A stretch of DNA of 64,000 nt from Bradyrhizobium sp. NP1 (GTDB lineage: Bacteria; Pseudomonadota; Alphaproteobacteria; Rhizobiales; Xanthobacteraceae): contig NZ_CP127385.1 in assembly GCF_030378205.1 (NCBI RefSeq), positions 6,736,001 through 6,800,000 of the forward strand, read 5' to 3'. The position numbers and the translations under genes are program-made. This document shows, piece by piece, positions 37,302 through 46,777 of this stretch (positions are counted from its first letter, which is position 1; each line of letters starts with the position of its first letter). The notes below the pieces were generated by a model. It had not been told where the DNA came from, ran no database searches, and saw nothing but the letters and a program-made list of their open reading frames with translations.

Positions 37302-39070
37302 ACGGCTACCCTTTTGGATCGTTTTTCATCGCGCAATTTCACGGTTTCCGGCGCATCGACCCGCCACACTTGTTCGTCATGAAACAGGACGACGCCGTAC
37401 ACCGCCCTGGCGCGGTCGGGGGAAATCCATTCCTTGAGGACGCTTTGCAGGACACGCGCGGGATCACGCTCAAGCGGATCACCGAAGCCGCCTCCGCCGC
37501 AGCCTTCGGACAAAAGGCGCTCGCCTGGCTGGACCGTAATATCGATGGAGATCGGAAGCTCGGCACGACTTCCGTTTTGGTCCAATACCGCAACTTTCAT
37601 GGCGCCGCCGGGCGACCCGCCGGCCGCTCCCAGCGGAGGAAACGTTCGGCTTGCGGAATTGACGGTGAAACGAATCGGCGCCTGCCGCGGCCTGAACACG
37701 GAAACGGCACCCGGAGCTCCGTCCCATCGTCCTGCGCCGCCGGAATCCTGGCTGACCTCGAGCCGCTCGACGATGATGGGCTGCTGCTGCTCGACGATTT
37801 CGACGCTCGACTGCCAGAGGATACCTTGCGATGTTCCGCTGCCGTAAGTGAGCCAGCCGTCGTGGCCGTGCATCGCCGGACCGCCCCAATACCCCATCAA
37901 TATCTGATTGACGAACGGCTGGTTTCCCTGGCGCCAATCATTACCGCTGACGACGGGACAGGATCCGGGCAGCCCGATCGTCCCATAAGCCGTTCCCAGA
38001 TCCGGCCGCAGATCGGCGAACATGGACTGGATATGCGGCGTCAGCGCATGGCATAGGTTGGTGGTCGCGGCGGACGTCGCGGCAGGAAAGCGCGGCTTGC
38101 CGATCACCGCCCCTTCGCGCATCAGGACACGAATGCGTCGAAACGAACCCGTGCAGCGCGGAACGTCAGCCCCTAAAACATTGAGCACACCCATCCGGCA
38201 CGCGGCCAGTGTCGTACTCTCCGTCAGATTTATGCCTGACGGAATGTTGTCAATGTTCTCCGTCAGGTCGACCGTGACGACCGCGTCATCCGGGTCGACT
38301 GTGACGATCGCGCGTATTGGAATGCCGCCAGGCAATCCATCGATCTCGGAATCATAGAAAGCTTCCTTGCGAACGACTCCCGCCGGCAATTTACGAATGG
38401 CGTCGATTGCCAGTTCCTCGGCATAATTCTGAAAGTCATCGACAAAAGTCTTGACCGTCTGCGCGCCGTATTTGGCGCACAGGTTTTTTATCTTTGTCTC
38501 ACCGGTCCGCACCGCCGCCAGGACGGCGAGGTAGTCGCCATAAAACTGTTCAGGGACGCGGATATTAGCCTTGCAGATATCGATGACCTCCGAAACATCG
38601 GCGTAGTCCTGCTGAATGCGGACACAAGGAAGCATCAGGCCTTCCTCGTAAACATCTCGCGCCCGCGGGCTGTAAGTGGTGGGTGTCGGAAACCCCATAT
38701 CGCCGAAATGAGCGCGCGCGATCGTATAGAATATGAGCTCGCCTTCATAAAAAACGGGTGCGCAGACGGTGAAGTCCGCACAATGCGTATTTCCCAAATA
38801 GCCGCTGTTGTTGACGAAGCAATCGCCTGGTCGAATATCGTCGCCGAATTTGTCGACCACCGCACGCGGGATGAGATCAATCGCGCCGACATGGACAGGC
38901 AATCCAAGGGCGACGCTGATCGATTGAAATTTGCTGTCGGTGAGCCCGCAAGAGAAGTCCATCGCGGTATTCAAAACGCCGGACCGCCCGGACTTGAACA
39001 ACGCCGTAATCATCTCTCTGACGATCGCTTCGAACCTTCGCCGGAGAATGACACTCGTAAAGATGTCCAA
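37298..39070 (-). CDS. hyuB: Hydantoinase/oxoprolinase subunit B
   Basis: About 590 residues. Landmarks are ILRRRFEAIVREM near the start, PGDCFVNNSGYLGNTHCADF, and the C-terminal GCGGGGFGDPLERDP, all typical of HyuB. Only TTG starts fit: the TTG at 39070 has AGAGG five bases upstream and is preferred. A TTG at 39115 has none. It is first gene of the operon with hyuA and the quinone reductase, and divergent from a LysR regulator. Confidence 0.9.
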   Translation of the reverse strand: MDIFTSVILRRRFEAIVREMITALFKSGRSGVLNTAMDFSCGLTDSKFQSISVALGLPVHVGAIDLIPRAVVDKFGDDIRPGDCFVNNSGYLGNTHCADFTVCAPVFYEGELIFYTIARAHFGDMGFPTPTTYSPRARDVYEEGLMLPCVRIQQDYADVSEVIDICKANIRVPEQFYGDYLAVLAAVRTGETKIKNLCAKYGAQTVKTFVDDFQNYAEELAIDAIRKLPAGVVRKEAFYDSEIDGLPGGIPIRAIVTVDPDDAVVTVDLTENIDNIPSGINLTESTTLAACRMGVLNVLGADVPRCTGSFRRIRVLMREGAVIGKPRFPAATSAATTNLCHALTPHIQSMFADLRPDLGTAYGTIGLPGSCPVVSGNDWRQGNQPFVNQILMGYWGGPAMHGHDGWLTYGSGTSQGILWQSSVEIVEQQQPIIVERLEVSQDSGGAGRWDGAPGAVSVFRPRQAPIRFTVNSASRTFPPLGAAGGSPGGAMKVAVLDQNGSRAELPISIDITVQPGERLLSEGCGGGGFGDPLERDPARVLQSVLKEWISPDRARAVYGVVLFHDEQVWRVDAPETVKLRDEKRSKRVAV

Positions 39071-39351
39071 AGATGCCTCTTTGGAAATTGCCTGCTCTTG
39101 CAAATCAACACCCAAGAAATGGAACGGTCAGCTGCGATCCTCAGCGCAGGCAAATGCCCAGCATTGCGACAATGAAACAAATAAAATGTTTTTATGCGCG
39201 AGTTCATACGGCTTGATACGCATTCCATATGAAACAAGCGGCGCCGCGCCCGTGAGAGCGATCTTTGATTGCCAACATAAACTTACAGTGACAAGCTTCT
39301 TCGAGCAGACGGCCGTCAGGATGACGCACCGGCAGATCGGCATGGGCAATC
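39071..39351. promoter_or_regulatory. Divergent control region between hyuB and its LysR regulator
   Basis: AT-rich 281-bp region. It includes an inverted repeat TTCATA / TATGAA (39203-39208 and 39228-39233) centred in ATACGGCTTGATACGCAT, a plausible LysR-type site. Promoters for both directions must lie here. No ribosome-binding or terminator features apart from the gene starts. Confidence 0.35.
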
Positions 39352-40266
39352 GTGGATTTCAGGCAAATTCAGTACTTCGTTGCATTGTACGAGGAACAGA
39401 GCATCACCAAGGCGGCCAATCGACTCAACGTGGTCCAACCCGCCGTGAGCATGCAAATTCGTCGACTGGAATCGTTTTATAACGTGAATCTTTTCGAGAG
39501 AACGCCGCGCGGCGTTTATCCGAATGCCATCGCAAGACGGCTTTATCCGCTTTGCCGTGACGCGCTGGAAAAGGCCGGCGCGCTGCACAAAATTCTCGAA
39601 GCGTCGTCCGGCGACGCCGTCGGAACAGTTTCGATTGGTGTGCCGCCGTCGATCGCGGCAAATATGCTTGGACGCGTCCTTATCAAATTTCACGAACAGA
39701 GCCCGCATGTGCAGCTGCGTGTCCGGGAAGGCTACAGCGCCAATTTGATGGCCTCCTTGATGGATGGCGAACTCGACTTCGCTGTCGTGACGCCGATCGA
39801 CAATACCGTGCGCCTGAATTCGCAGATTCTTGGAACGGAGGAATTTGTCGTTGTGGTCAAGGCCCGCACCTTTCCCGATGCGACGTCGATATCGGGGATT
39901 GATCTGGCGGGCTTGCGACTCATCGTCCCATCCGAACGAAACATGACGCGACCGCTGATCGATACCGGATTCGAGGCTGCCGGAGTTGGAATCTCCGTTG
40001 CGATGGAGGTCGATTCTCTGGCGACCGTGTTCAGCATGATTCATCAGCCCGGCTGGGCCTCGATTCTTCCGATGTCGGCGGCGCTCGCGTTGTCGAGGGA
40101 ACGCGATGTGCAAATTCTCAAGCTCTCAAAACCCGACCTTCGACGCAGCCTGACGGTTGCCTTCCATCGCCAACGGGGATTGTCGGCTTCCGCGCAGTTG
40201 CTGATCAGTCACCTCGAGGTCGAATTGGCGACGCTGGCGCTGGACGCAAATCCGCCCGAACATTAG
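39352..40266 (+). CDS. LysR family regulator of the hydantoinase cluster
   Basis: 304 residues, starting at GTG. The helix-turn-helix is QSITKAANRLNVVQPAVSMQ and the inducer domain contains GTVSIGVPPSIAANMLGRVL, typical of the CbbR/CysB-like branch with NAC-type features. The gene is AT-richer than the core genome, like the genes it faces. Its position indicates it senses the substrate of the HyuAB pathway and controls the hyuB operon. Confidence 0.9.
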   Translation: MDFRQIQYFVALYEEQSITKAANRLNVVQPAVSMQIRRLESFYNVNLFERTPRGVYPNAIARRLYPLCRDALEKAGALHKILEASSGDAVGTVSIGVPPSIAANMLGRVLIKFHEQSPHVQLRVREGYSANLMASLMDGELDFAVVTPIDNTVRLNSQILGTEEFVVVVKARTFPDATSISGIDLAGLRLIVPSERNMTRPLIDTGFEAAGVGISVAMEVDSLATVFSMIHQPGWASILPMSAALALSRERDVQILKLSKPDLRRSLTVAFHRQRGLSASAQLLISHLEVELATLALDANPPEH

Positions 40267-40731
40267 TTGTGCTTGTTGCAAGAACGGTCCGATCGATATC
40301 GCCAGCCCGTTGCGCCCGGATCTTGCCCGTGGGCGCCGGTGCAATTTTTGCGGGCGCCGCCGATCCAGCGAGATCGATCAAAAGAAAGGCGGCCCCGCCG
40401 CGCTGGTGGCCGGGGCCGCAACGGAGGGCCGCAACGATCCCCCAGCCCCCGTCCGTTCGACAATCGCGAAGTTGGCGGGCGATTTCAATGCCGCTTGCAC
40501 GCTCCGACAGGCATTCGTTCGGCTGAGTGGCAAATGTGCAACCTTTATTGGCTCGCCGCAGGTCGAGCCGCTACTGCCGCGCTGTTTCGTTGCGGCGACT
40601 GTTCCGTCGTCCGGAACTGATGCGTGGGGCGTTTTGCCGGGCCGACATCGCCGTCTGCACCGGATCAACGGCAAGCACGACGGACGCTCGTGCCCATTGA
40701 AGTGGCCGACACTGGACACGCAACCGGCGCG
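40267..40731. other. Intergenic region with a minus-strand terminator
   Basis: No supported gene. At 40380-40419 a stem GCGGCCCCG (40389-40397) pairs with CGGGGCCGC (40411-40419); read on the minus strand it is followed by CCTTTCTTTT, like a rho-independent terminator. It could end a transcript from the Cys-rich protein gene, whose stop is about 310 bases upstream, leaving a long 3' region or a small RNA between them. Confidence 0.4.
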
Positions 40732-40965
40732 CTACATTCCGTGACTTGCGAAAACCTTCTTGCAGGCTGCGCTCAAGCTGGCTCGTTTCGTCTGAAGGCA
40801 TTGCTGGACGGCACTGTCATTGCCGAGGTCCTTGCGACAGAATCGCGAAGCATCGCGCGAGCATGCCGACTGTTCTGTCTGGGTGCCGGCGTGCTGCGCC
40901 TGTGCGACGCCACCGGCCGTCATCGAAGCCGCGACGGATAAAGCAACGATCAACGAATAGCGCAT
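40732..40965 (-). CDS. Secreted cysteine-rich repeat protein, general-stress controlled
   Basis: 77 residues with a signal peptide (LIVALSVAASMTAGGVAQA). The mature peptide has four regularly spaced cysteines (ACSRDASRFC, QQCLQTKRASLSAACKKVF), matching the Cys-rich repeat family. GGAGGAATTCAACA precedes the ATG. A perfect EcfG-type promoter lies at 40996-41020, so expression is expected to rise in the general stress response. Confidence 0.8.
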   Translation of the reverse strand: MRYSLIVALSVAASMTAGGVAQAQHAGTQTEQSACSRDASRFCRKDLGNDSAVQQCLQTKRASLSAACKKVFASHGM

Positions 40966-40995
40966 TGTTGAATTCCTCCCGTTTTGAAAGGGTCA

Positions 40996-41020
40996 AACGG
41001 GCCTCACTGCGGTTCGTTCC
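40996..41020 (-). promoter_or_regulatory. EcfG (general stress response) promoter of the Cys-rich protein
   Basis: On the minus strand, GGAAC (41020-41016), 16 bases, then CGTT (40999-40996). This exactly fits the published alphaproteobacterial EcfG consensus GGAAC-N16/17-CGTT. The start codon lies 30 bases beyond the -10 element. Confidence 0.75.
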
Positions 41021-41322
41021 GGGGAACCCGATCCGAAACGTGCTCATGCCTTCGGTCGCCTGCCGCGACCGAGAGACCGCATGAGTGGCGCGCGATGGCC
41101 GCACCTGCAGCGTCGCGTGCCAAGGTGAGCGAAGCCGTCACAAGCGACCTGAAGGGCGGTCGGTGAACCCCAGGTCGTCGAAAAGCGCCCTGGACTGATC
41201 TGGCTGCTTGAAAACGCCGCCCGGAACGGAACCTGCGACACATTTTTCGGGCCACGGGAGCTATCCGAACGGCGGCCGGAACGATACCATCCCCGCGAAA
41301 GGCGGATCGGGAAGGAGCGGCG

Positions 41323-42633
41323 ATGAACCAGCTCGAAACCGGCGAGATGCCCGCGGCCGCTCACGCTGCTTCGGATTTGCAAGACGAGCTGGCCGAGGTT
41401 CTTCGGCAACGGGCGGCCATCTCCGCGGTGCTGCGCGCCATCGCCAGTTCGCCACACGACCTGCAACCCATATTCGACACGATCCTCGACAGCGCGAGAA
41501 GGCTCTCGCGCGCGGATACGGGTGTCTTCCGTCTCGTCGAGGAAGCGGGCTTTCGTCTCGTCGCGCGTGCATTGAGCCCCGCCGTGTCGGAGAAGGTTTT
41601 ACCGCCGACGCTGGTGAAACCCGGCACCTTTCATGGCAACTTTTATGATCGCCTCCTCGCAAGCAAGTCGCCGCTCCACGTCCACGACGTCGCACTTGAG
41701 CTGCATTATGCGGGAGAGGCTCGTGCAGTCATTGAGCGGGGCGGCCTTCGGACGCTGCTCTTCGTGCCCATGCTCAGAAAGCACGAGCTGATCGGATCGC
41801 TTACCTTGGGGCGGCTGCGCGTCGAGCCCTTTACCGAGAAAGAGATCGAACTGGTCACGGACTTCGCTGCGCAGGCGACCATTGCCCTGGAGATTGTCCG
41901 TCGCGAGCGGCAACAGGGCCAGCTGCAGGCGGAGCTGGCGCATGCGAACCGCGTTGCCACCCTGGGCCAGCTCGCGGCTTCAATTACCCACGAAGTGAAA
42001 CAGCCGATTGCCGTGGCCGTCACCGGGGCGCAGGCCGCCCAGCGCTGGCTCAACATGCAACCGGCGAACCTGGCCGAAGTCAGCGACGCACTGCTGCGTA
42101 TCGCGACGGAAGGAAAGCGCGCGGGCGACATCATTGACCGAATCCGCAACCTGATCAAAAAGGCGCCCTCCAGGAAGGAAGCCGTTGATATCAACGAGGC
42201 GATCGGCGAGGTGCTTGGGCTGACCCGCGGTGAAGCCGTGAAGAACGGCGTCTCGGTGCAGACCGATCTCGCGTGGGACTTGCCGCTCGTCGAAGGTGAT
42301 CGGGTGCAACTGCAGCAAGTGATGCTGAACCTGATCGTCAACGGCATTCAGGCAATGAGCGGTGTTGCCGAGGGTCCGCGCGACTTGCTGATCAGCACCG
42401 AGGCCGCCGAGCACGGCGTGCGCGTTGGGGTGCTGGACACCGGCCCAGGGCTGCATCCGGAGAACCTGCCGCGCCTGTTTGAACCTTTCTACACGACCAA
42501 GCCTGACGGCATTGGCATGGGCCTGTCGATCTGCCGCTCGATCATTGAAGCCCACGGAGGACAGCTCTGGGCGACCGGGCACACACCGCAAGGTGCGCTC
42601 TTTCAGTTTACGATACCCGCTCGGCCGGCGTGA
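41323..42633 (+). CDS. Sensor histidine kinase with N-terminal GAF domain
   Basis: 436 residues, no membrane segment. The GAF domain spans roughly residues 45-190 (TLLFVPMLRKHELIGSLTLG). The H-box is LGQLAASITHEVKQPIA, with the phospho-acceptor His, and the ATPase domain has LQQVMLNLIVNGIQAM (N-box), VLDTGPGLHPENLPRLFEPF (G1/F boxes) and GIGMGLSICRSII (G2). AAGGAG precedes the ATG. No response-regulator gene follows, so it is an orphan whose partner is elsewhere. Confidence 0.9.
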   Translation: MNQLETGEMPAAAHAASDLQDELAEVLRQRAAISAVLRAIASSPHDLQPIFDTILDSARRLSRADTGVFRLVEEAGFRLVARALSPAVSEKVLPPTLVKPGTFHGNFYDRLLASKSPLHVHDVALELHYAGEARAVIERGGLRTLLFVPMLRKHELIGSLTLGRLRVEPFTEKEIELVTDFAAQATIALEIVRRERQQGQLQAELAHANRVATLGQLAASITHEVKQPIAVAVTGAQAAQRWLNMQPANLAEVSDALLRIATEGKRAGDIIDRIRNLIKKAPSRKEAVDINEAIGEVLGLTRGEAVKNGVSVQTDLAWDLPLVEGDRVQLQQVMLNLIVNGIQAMSGVAEGPRDLLISTEAAEHGVRVGVLDTGPGLHPENLPRLFEPFYTTKPDGIGMGLSICRSIIEAHGGQLWATGHTPQGALFQFTIPARPA

Positions 42634-43365
42634 TGAGCCGATGGTCTGACTTTGGTCCCGCGCCGACCTATCGAGATGTCCGCCTCTGTGCTGGCCGGCT
42701 CTCACGGACTGAATGACATCAGCATGAGAGCAAGCCTTTGGTCGCCGGCCGCGACTGAGCGGGCCCGCGTGAATGGTACGCGATGTACATGTCAAAGAAC
42801 CGGTCGGCGAGCCGACGCATTGCCGCGACGCAGGAAGCGCCCGGGCTTTGCGCAAAACCCTCTCGTTGAGAGGGCGCAGGGAATGCCGGGTGCCTGGCCG
42901 CACCCGCAGCCTCGCGTGCAAATGAAAAAAGCACACGAGTTAGTCACCACAGGTCAGCCGAAACAATCCGGCATTCCCCGCGCGATTGGTTTTAACGGTT
43001 TCCTTCGTGCTCTCCCCGGTGACCGGGCTTTCTTGCCACCGTCATTTGCGAATTGTCGTTTCGCAAACTTGATCCCAGCGTCGGGGGATCGGGACCACAC
43101 GACTTCGCCGTCCGCGTTGACGCCGCTCGTCTGGCAGCATCACCCGCGTCCATCGCATCCCGCGCCCAACGTCCGTGACGATCGCGATACGCCCCTCTTA
43201 TCGGGCGCGAGACGCGGGAATTGAAGCCACTGATTTGCCCGACGCATCAAGGCGAATATTTTTTGCCGAGGGGATGGACAGGGGCTTTGTGAGGGGGCGG
43301 GTGTTTTGCCCGTCGGGCAGAGCTGGCTCAGAGACATCCAAAAGTTCGACTCTCAATTTCCCATG
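42634..43365. repeat. Probable dispersed Bradyrhizobium intergenic element
   Basis: 732 bp without a credible gene. Several stretches (around 42985-43070 and 43090-43340, including TTTTAACGGTTT, CTCTCCCCGGTGA and CACACGACTTCGCCGTCCG) match, as I remember it, an intergenic sequence repeated many times in Bradyrhizobium genomes. The right end has a TTTTGCCCGtCGGGCAG hairpin. This identification rests on memory and needs a genome-wide search. Confidence 0.4.
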
Positions 43366-44634
43366 TCAAATCCGACACGTCGACGCAAATCGCCTGGCGG
43401 CATCGAGCGCAAGGCCGGTCGCAACGCTCCCGAGCGCATCACCTTCAATGAGGCGCGCGGTGGGCACCGCAGCCGCGATGGACTTCCGCACCGAAGGCAT
43501 CCTGGTGGCGCCGCCGGTGAGAAACACCGCCGATACCGAGTCCGATGTCAAGCCGGCCATGCGCAGCAAATCATTGATGCGAGATCGTATCCGCTGCAGG
43601 CTGTCGGACATTGCGGCCTCGAGTTCTGCGCGGGTGATCTTCAGGGAGATATCGGCCACGCCATCGTCGAGCTTGAGCAGGGCGAGATCGGTGCGCGACA
43701 AATCGATCTTGGCAGCCTCGATGCCCGCCAGCAATTCGTGACCCTTGCGGTGTTCGAGCACGCGCAGAAGCCGTTCGATTTTCTCGGGCTCTGCCGCATC
43801 TCGCAAAACCGCGCGAACCTCAGTGAGCACTTTCGAATCGTAGAGAAAGTTGATCCTGTGCCAGGTCGCGAGGTCGAAAAAATACCACGATGGCGCCTCC
43901 AGTCCCTTGCGGCGAAGCGGACTGCGCAGGCCCAGTGACGGCATCACACGCGCCAGCCCCAACTGTCTGTCGAAATCCGTGCCGCCGATGTGAACGCCGG
44001 TAAATCCGAGAATGTCCCGGCGCCGATCGCTCGATCGAGCGCGCTCTGGAGAAACCCGCACAATCGAAAAATCCGAGGTCCCGCCGCCGATGTCAGCCAC
44101 AAGCGCGATCTCCTCGGTATTGACGCTCTGCTCATAATCGAGGGCGGCCGCAATCGGCTCGAACTGGAATGCGATCTGCTCGAAACCGGCGCCTCGAGCA
44201 GCCGCTTCGAGCTGACGTTCCGCCGCCGCATCGGCCTTGGGATCGTCGTCGACAAAGAACGCCGGACGCCCGAGCACCACGCTCGTCGGCGGTTCACCGA
44301 GGCTTTGGGCAGCCGCAATGCGCAAGAACCGAAGAAACGCAGCGATGATCTCGCCGAACGCGTAACGCCTCAGCTTGGTCTGCGTTGTCTCCTCAAAGAG
44401 CTTGGTGCCGAGCACGCTCTTGATCGCGCGCAGATAGCGGCCGTGCTCACGCACGAAATAGCGATCAAGGGCTTCGTGGCCGAAGGTCGTGGAATTGTCT
44501 TCGAAGCTGAAGAACAGCGCAGTTGGCACCGACGTCTCGCCACGCTGAATAGGCAACAGGCGAGGCCGACCCGCGTCGCAGACTCCGATGGACGAATTCG
44601 AGGTGCCGAAATCTATGCCGCACGCAGTTGTCAT
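43366..44634 (-). CDS. Hsp70-family ATPase, YegD-like
   Basis: 422 residues, only the actin-like ATPase domain: ACGIDFGTSNSSIGV (phosphate 1), LVADIGGGTSDFSIVRV (phosphate 2), VFLTGGATRMPSVRKSI (adenosine). The C-terminal substrate-binding domain of DnaK is missing, as usual for YegD-type proteins. It probably acts in protein handling without a canonical DnaJ partner nearby. GGAG precedes the ATG with eight-base spacing. Confidence 0.88.
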   Translation of the reverse strand: MTTACGIDFGTSNSSIGVCDAGRPRLLPIQRGETSVPTALFFSFEDNSTTFGHEALDRYFVREHGRYLRAIKSVLGTKLFEETTQTKLRRYAFGEIIAAFLRFLRIAAAQSLGEPPTSVVLGRPAFFVDDDPKADAAAERQLEAAARGAGFEQIAFQFEPIAAALDYEQSVNTEEIALVADIGGGTSDFSIVRVSPERARSSDRRRDILGFTGVHIGGTDFDRQLGLARVMPSLGLRSPLRRKGLEAPSWYFFDLATWHRINFLYDSKVLTEVRAVLRDAAEPEKIERLLRVLEHRKGHELLAGIEAAKIDLSRTDLALLKLDDGVADISLKITRAELEAAMSDSLQRIRSRINDLLRMAGLTSDSVSAVFLTGGATRMPSVRKSIAAAVPTARLIEGDALGSVATGLALDAARRFASTCRI

Positions 44635-44893
44635 GCGCAGTGCTCCGTGTCATGGCGTATTGGATGACGTGATCAAGTGCGAAGGGAGCTCGACCTATCG
44701 TCGGAGGACGCACCTTGACAAGACTGCAATTTCTCTTCAGACCGTGGCGTATCCAGCAAATTGAGAGAGGCGACGAGGTCGCAAGGTGGAACGCCAAAGC
44801 GGTGGGCCCTTGTGTTGTTTCGTCGCTTCATCGCATCGGCAGGCCGCCCACGGCTGCTTCTCCTGCAACCACTAGGCTCGGCGGCTTCTGGCG

Positions 44894-45085
44894 ATGCAAG
44901 CAGCCGATGCCGTGCGGTTCGCAGAACGCTTTGTCCAACTCGAGGCAGACGTGAAGGAGGCATGGTCCGCCGGATTTCGGCACGTTTACTGGTTCGACAG
45001 GGCTACTGTCGCACCAATCGATGTGCCTTCGGGGACATCACGGGTTAGCAGTTTCGCCGAATTGACCGAGAAACTGTTTCCGTGA
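44894..45085 (+). CDS. Small hypothetical protein
   Basis: 63 residues with ordinary globular composition (RFAERFVQLEADVKEAW, then FRHVYWFDRATVAPIDV). No signal peptide or domain recognised, and the ribosome site is weak. Listed because the sequence looks protein-like and its frame is distinct from the neighbours, but it could be a chance frame. Confidence 0.4.
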   Translation: MQAADAVRFAERFVQLEADVKEAWSAGFRHVYWFDRATVAPIDVPSGTSRVSSFAELTEKLFP

Positions 45086-45140
45086 TGTCCGAGTTGGCCA
45101 ACAGGCGGCATCACGAGATCGGCTGCCGACCGAGGCGACC

Positions 45141-46349
45141 TCACTCCTCCGGGAGCGAGTGCTCGAGGAAAAAGCGAAGCATTTCCCTTGTTGCGTTCGG
45201 TCCTCGCGGATCAGTGTAGGAGCCCGCTGGGCTGCCTCCCGACCATGCGTGTCCGGCTCCGTGGATACTCCAGTGCTCCAACATTCCGCGTCCGCTCGCG
45301 TCGCTCAGGATCGTGCGAGTATAGGCGTGCCCTCCGGGGACCTGCCCGCGATGCACCTTCTTTTGTGTGCTCATCGTTCTCACAGACTGCTCGAGAATCT
45401 GACCGCCGTTGTTTGGATGCACGGTCGTGTCGCGATCGCCGTGAAACACAATGGTGGGGACAGGGGACCGGTCGCCTGAAATTACCTTGTGATCGGACCC
45501 GCCTTGTCGCATCGCGACAAGCGCGGAGGGAAGGTCTGTGGCAACTCCGCACGCGAGGCCAGAATGTACACCGATTGCCGCGTACAGATCGTTGTATGTT
45601 GCTCCCATGATAGCCGCGGCGGCCGCGCCGGCCGACAACCCGCCAATGTAGACGCGCTTTCGATCAACTGAATAGTGATCCATGATTTGGCGAGTGATGC
45701 CCGCGATAAGCGAGGGTTCACCACTGCCTCGCTGCTGGTCGGCTGTGCGAAACCAGTTCCAGCATTTCGCCGGGTTGGCCTGGCTGGGCTGAGCAGGATA
45801 GACCACGAAGCAATTATGCTCCTCTGCGATAAAGTTCATCCTCGTGCCGGCGGCGAAATCGTCCGGCGACTGGGTACAGCCGTGAAGCATGACGACCAAA
45901 GGAAGCGGTCCCTCCTGATAGCGGCTCGGGATGAAGAGCCTGTAGGTACGGCTTCCCGCGGGACTGCTGTACGTGCCTTCGATGAACCGGGTGCCCTCCG
46001 GCACGACGTTCGGTGTGGACAGCGGGGCGCGCTTGATCTCACCTCGCAGTCCGATCCTGGAGCGCCCCTTCTTGCGATCCAGTAACGCCCCGAGCATCCG
46101 CGGTTGTGCGGAGGTGGCTGGCTTTGATTGCGGATGACTATCCATCTCCTCAATAGCGTTGGCCTTCGCATCAATGACGAGAGGTTCGCGTCGTGTAAGA
46201 GCGATGCGACCGCCGGTACGCGATGGCGCGTCTGGCGCACTATTCCCGCGAAGCATGCACTGAAGGAGCGCGGTAGCCTCAACGAGTTGGCCCGCGCGCG
46301 TGAGGCGTGTTGCCTCCCGAATGATGTCCTGGTTCAGCATCGCCTTCAC
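45141..46349 (-). CDS. PHB depolymerase-family esterase
   Basis: 402 residues. An N-terminal helix (TRLTRAGQLVEATALLQCML), about 80 linker residues, then an alpha/beta hydrolase of the LpqC/PHB depolymerase type: oxyanion HGCTQSPDDFAAGT, nucleophile GGLSAGA, acid HGDRDTTVH, histidine GAGHAWSGG. No signal peptide, so it acts inside the cell, possibly on intracellular polyhydroxyalkanoate. The GTG at 46349 overlaps the CopG stop (GTGA); an ATG at 46340 is an alternative. It is coupled to the regulator gene. Confidence 0.88.
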   Translation of the reverse strand: MKAMLNQDIIREATRLTRAGQLVEATALLQCMLRGNSAPDAPSRTGGRIALTRREPLVIDAKANAIEEMDSHPQSKPATSAQPRMLGALLDRKKGRSRIGLRGEIKRAPLSTPNVVPEGTRFIEGTYSSPAGSRTYRLFIPSRYQEGPLPLVVMLHGCTQSPDDFAAGTRMNFIAEEHNCFVVYPAQPSQANPAKCWNWFRTADQQRGSGEPSLIAGITRQIMDHYSVDRKRVYIGGLSAGAAAAAIMGATYNDLYAAIGVHSGLACGVATDLPSALVAMRQGGSDHKVISGDRSPVPTIVFHGDRDTTVHPNNGGQILEQSVRTMSTQKKVHRGQVPGGHAYTRTILSDASGRGMLEHWSIHGAGHAWSGGSPAGSYTDPRGPNATREMLRFFLEHSLPEE

Positions 46350-46765
46350 CGTGTCCTGTCGGCGAGGACGGCCTTGACCGCCGGACTGGCGTGCAATGCG
46401 CCCAACACGGAGACTGAGGCAATGGTGGCGCGAGCAAGCTCGGGCGTGACATCTTGCGAGATGCTGGCAAGGCCCAGAACATTGATGTGCAGCATCTCGC
46501 CGGCGCGCTGCGCCGCTTCGAGATCCTCGCGGCTGTAGTTTCGCAGTCCGAGGTCCAGACTTTTGCGCGCCGTTGACTGCTTTACGACGTCGGCATGACG
46601 GTCGAGCTGGTTCCGGATCGCGGTCCGGATGAAATCGGTACGGTTCGAGTAGAACCCTTCCTGAACCATGAGATCGACGTGGCCAAGGTCGACATACCCA
46701 AGATTGATCGTGATTTTTTCGCTTTCAGGTAGCTTGGGTCGAAGTTCCCGAACATTATTCGCCAT
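46346..46765 (-). CDS. CopG/ribbon-helix-helix family regulator
   Basis: About 139 residues. The ribbon-helix-helix region is ITINLGYVDLGHVDLMVQEG with FIRTAIRNQLDRH. The rest is a helical extension. Starts at 46765 and 46777 are possible; any start further upstream would translate the palindrome at 46778-46807. That palindrome, directly in front of the start, is the obvious autoregulatory operator. It forms an operon with the esterase, whose start overlaps its stop. Confidence 0.8.
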   Translation of the reverse strand: MANNVRELRPKLPESEKITINLGYVDLGHVDLMVQEGFYSNRTDFIRTAIRNQLDRHADVVKQSTARKSLDLGLRNYSREDLEAAQRAGEMLHINVLGLASISQDVTPELARATIASVSVLGALHASPAVKAVLADRTR

Positions 46766-46777
46766 CACTTTCACCAT

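Noticed and set aside
40378..40719. Minus-strand 113-residue frame after the Cys-rich gene
   Set aside because: It reads through a terminator-like hairpin and has Ser/Arg/Pro-rich composition typical of non-coding high-GC DNA.
42719..42934. Minus-strand 71-residue frame in the 42.6-43.4 kb gap
   Set aside because: Composition partly resembles translated intergenic repeat. No ribosome site, so not called as a gene.
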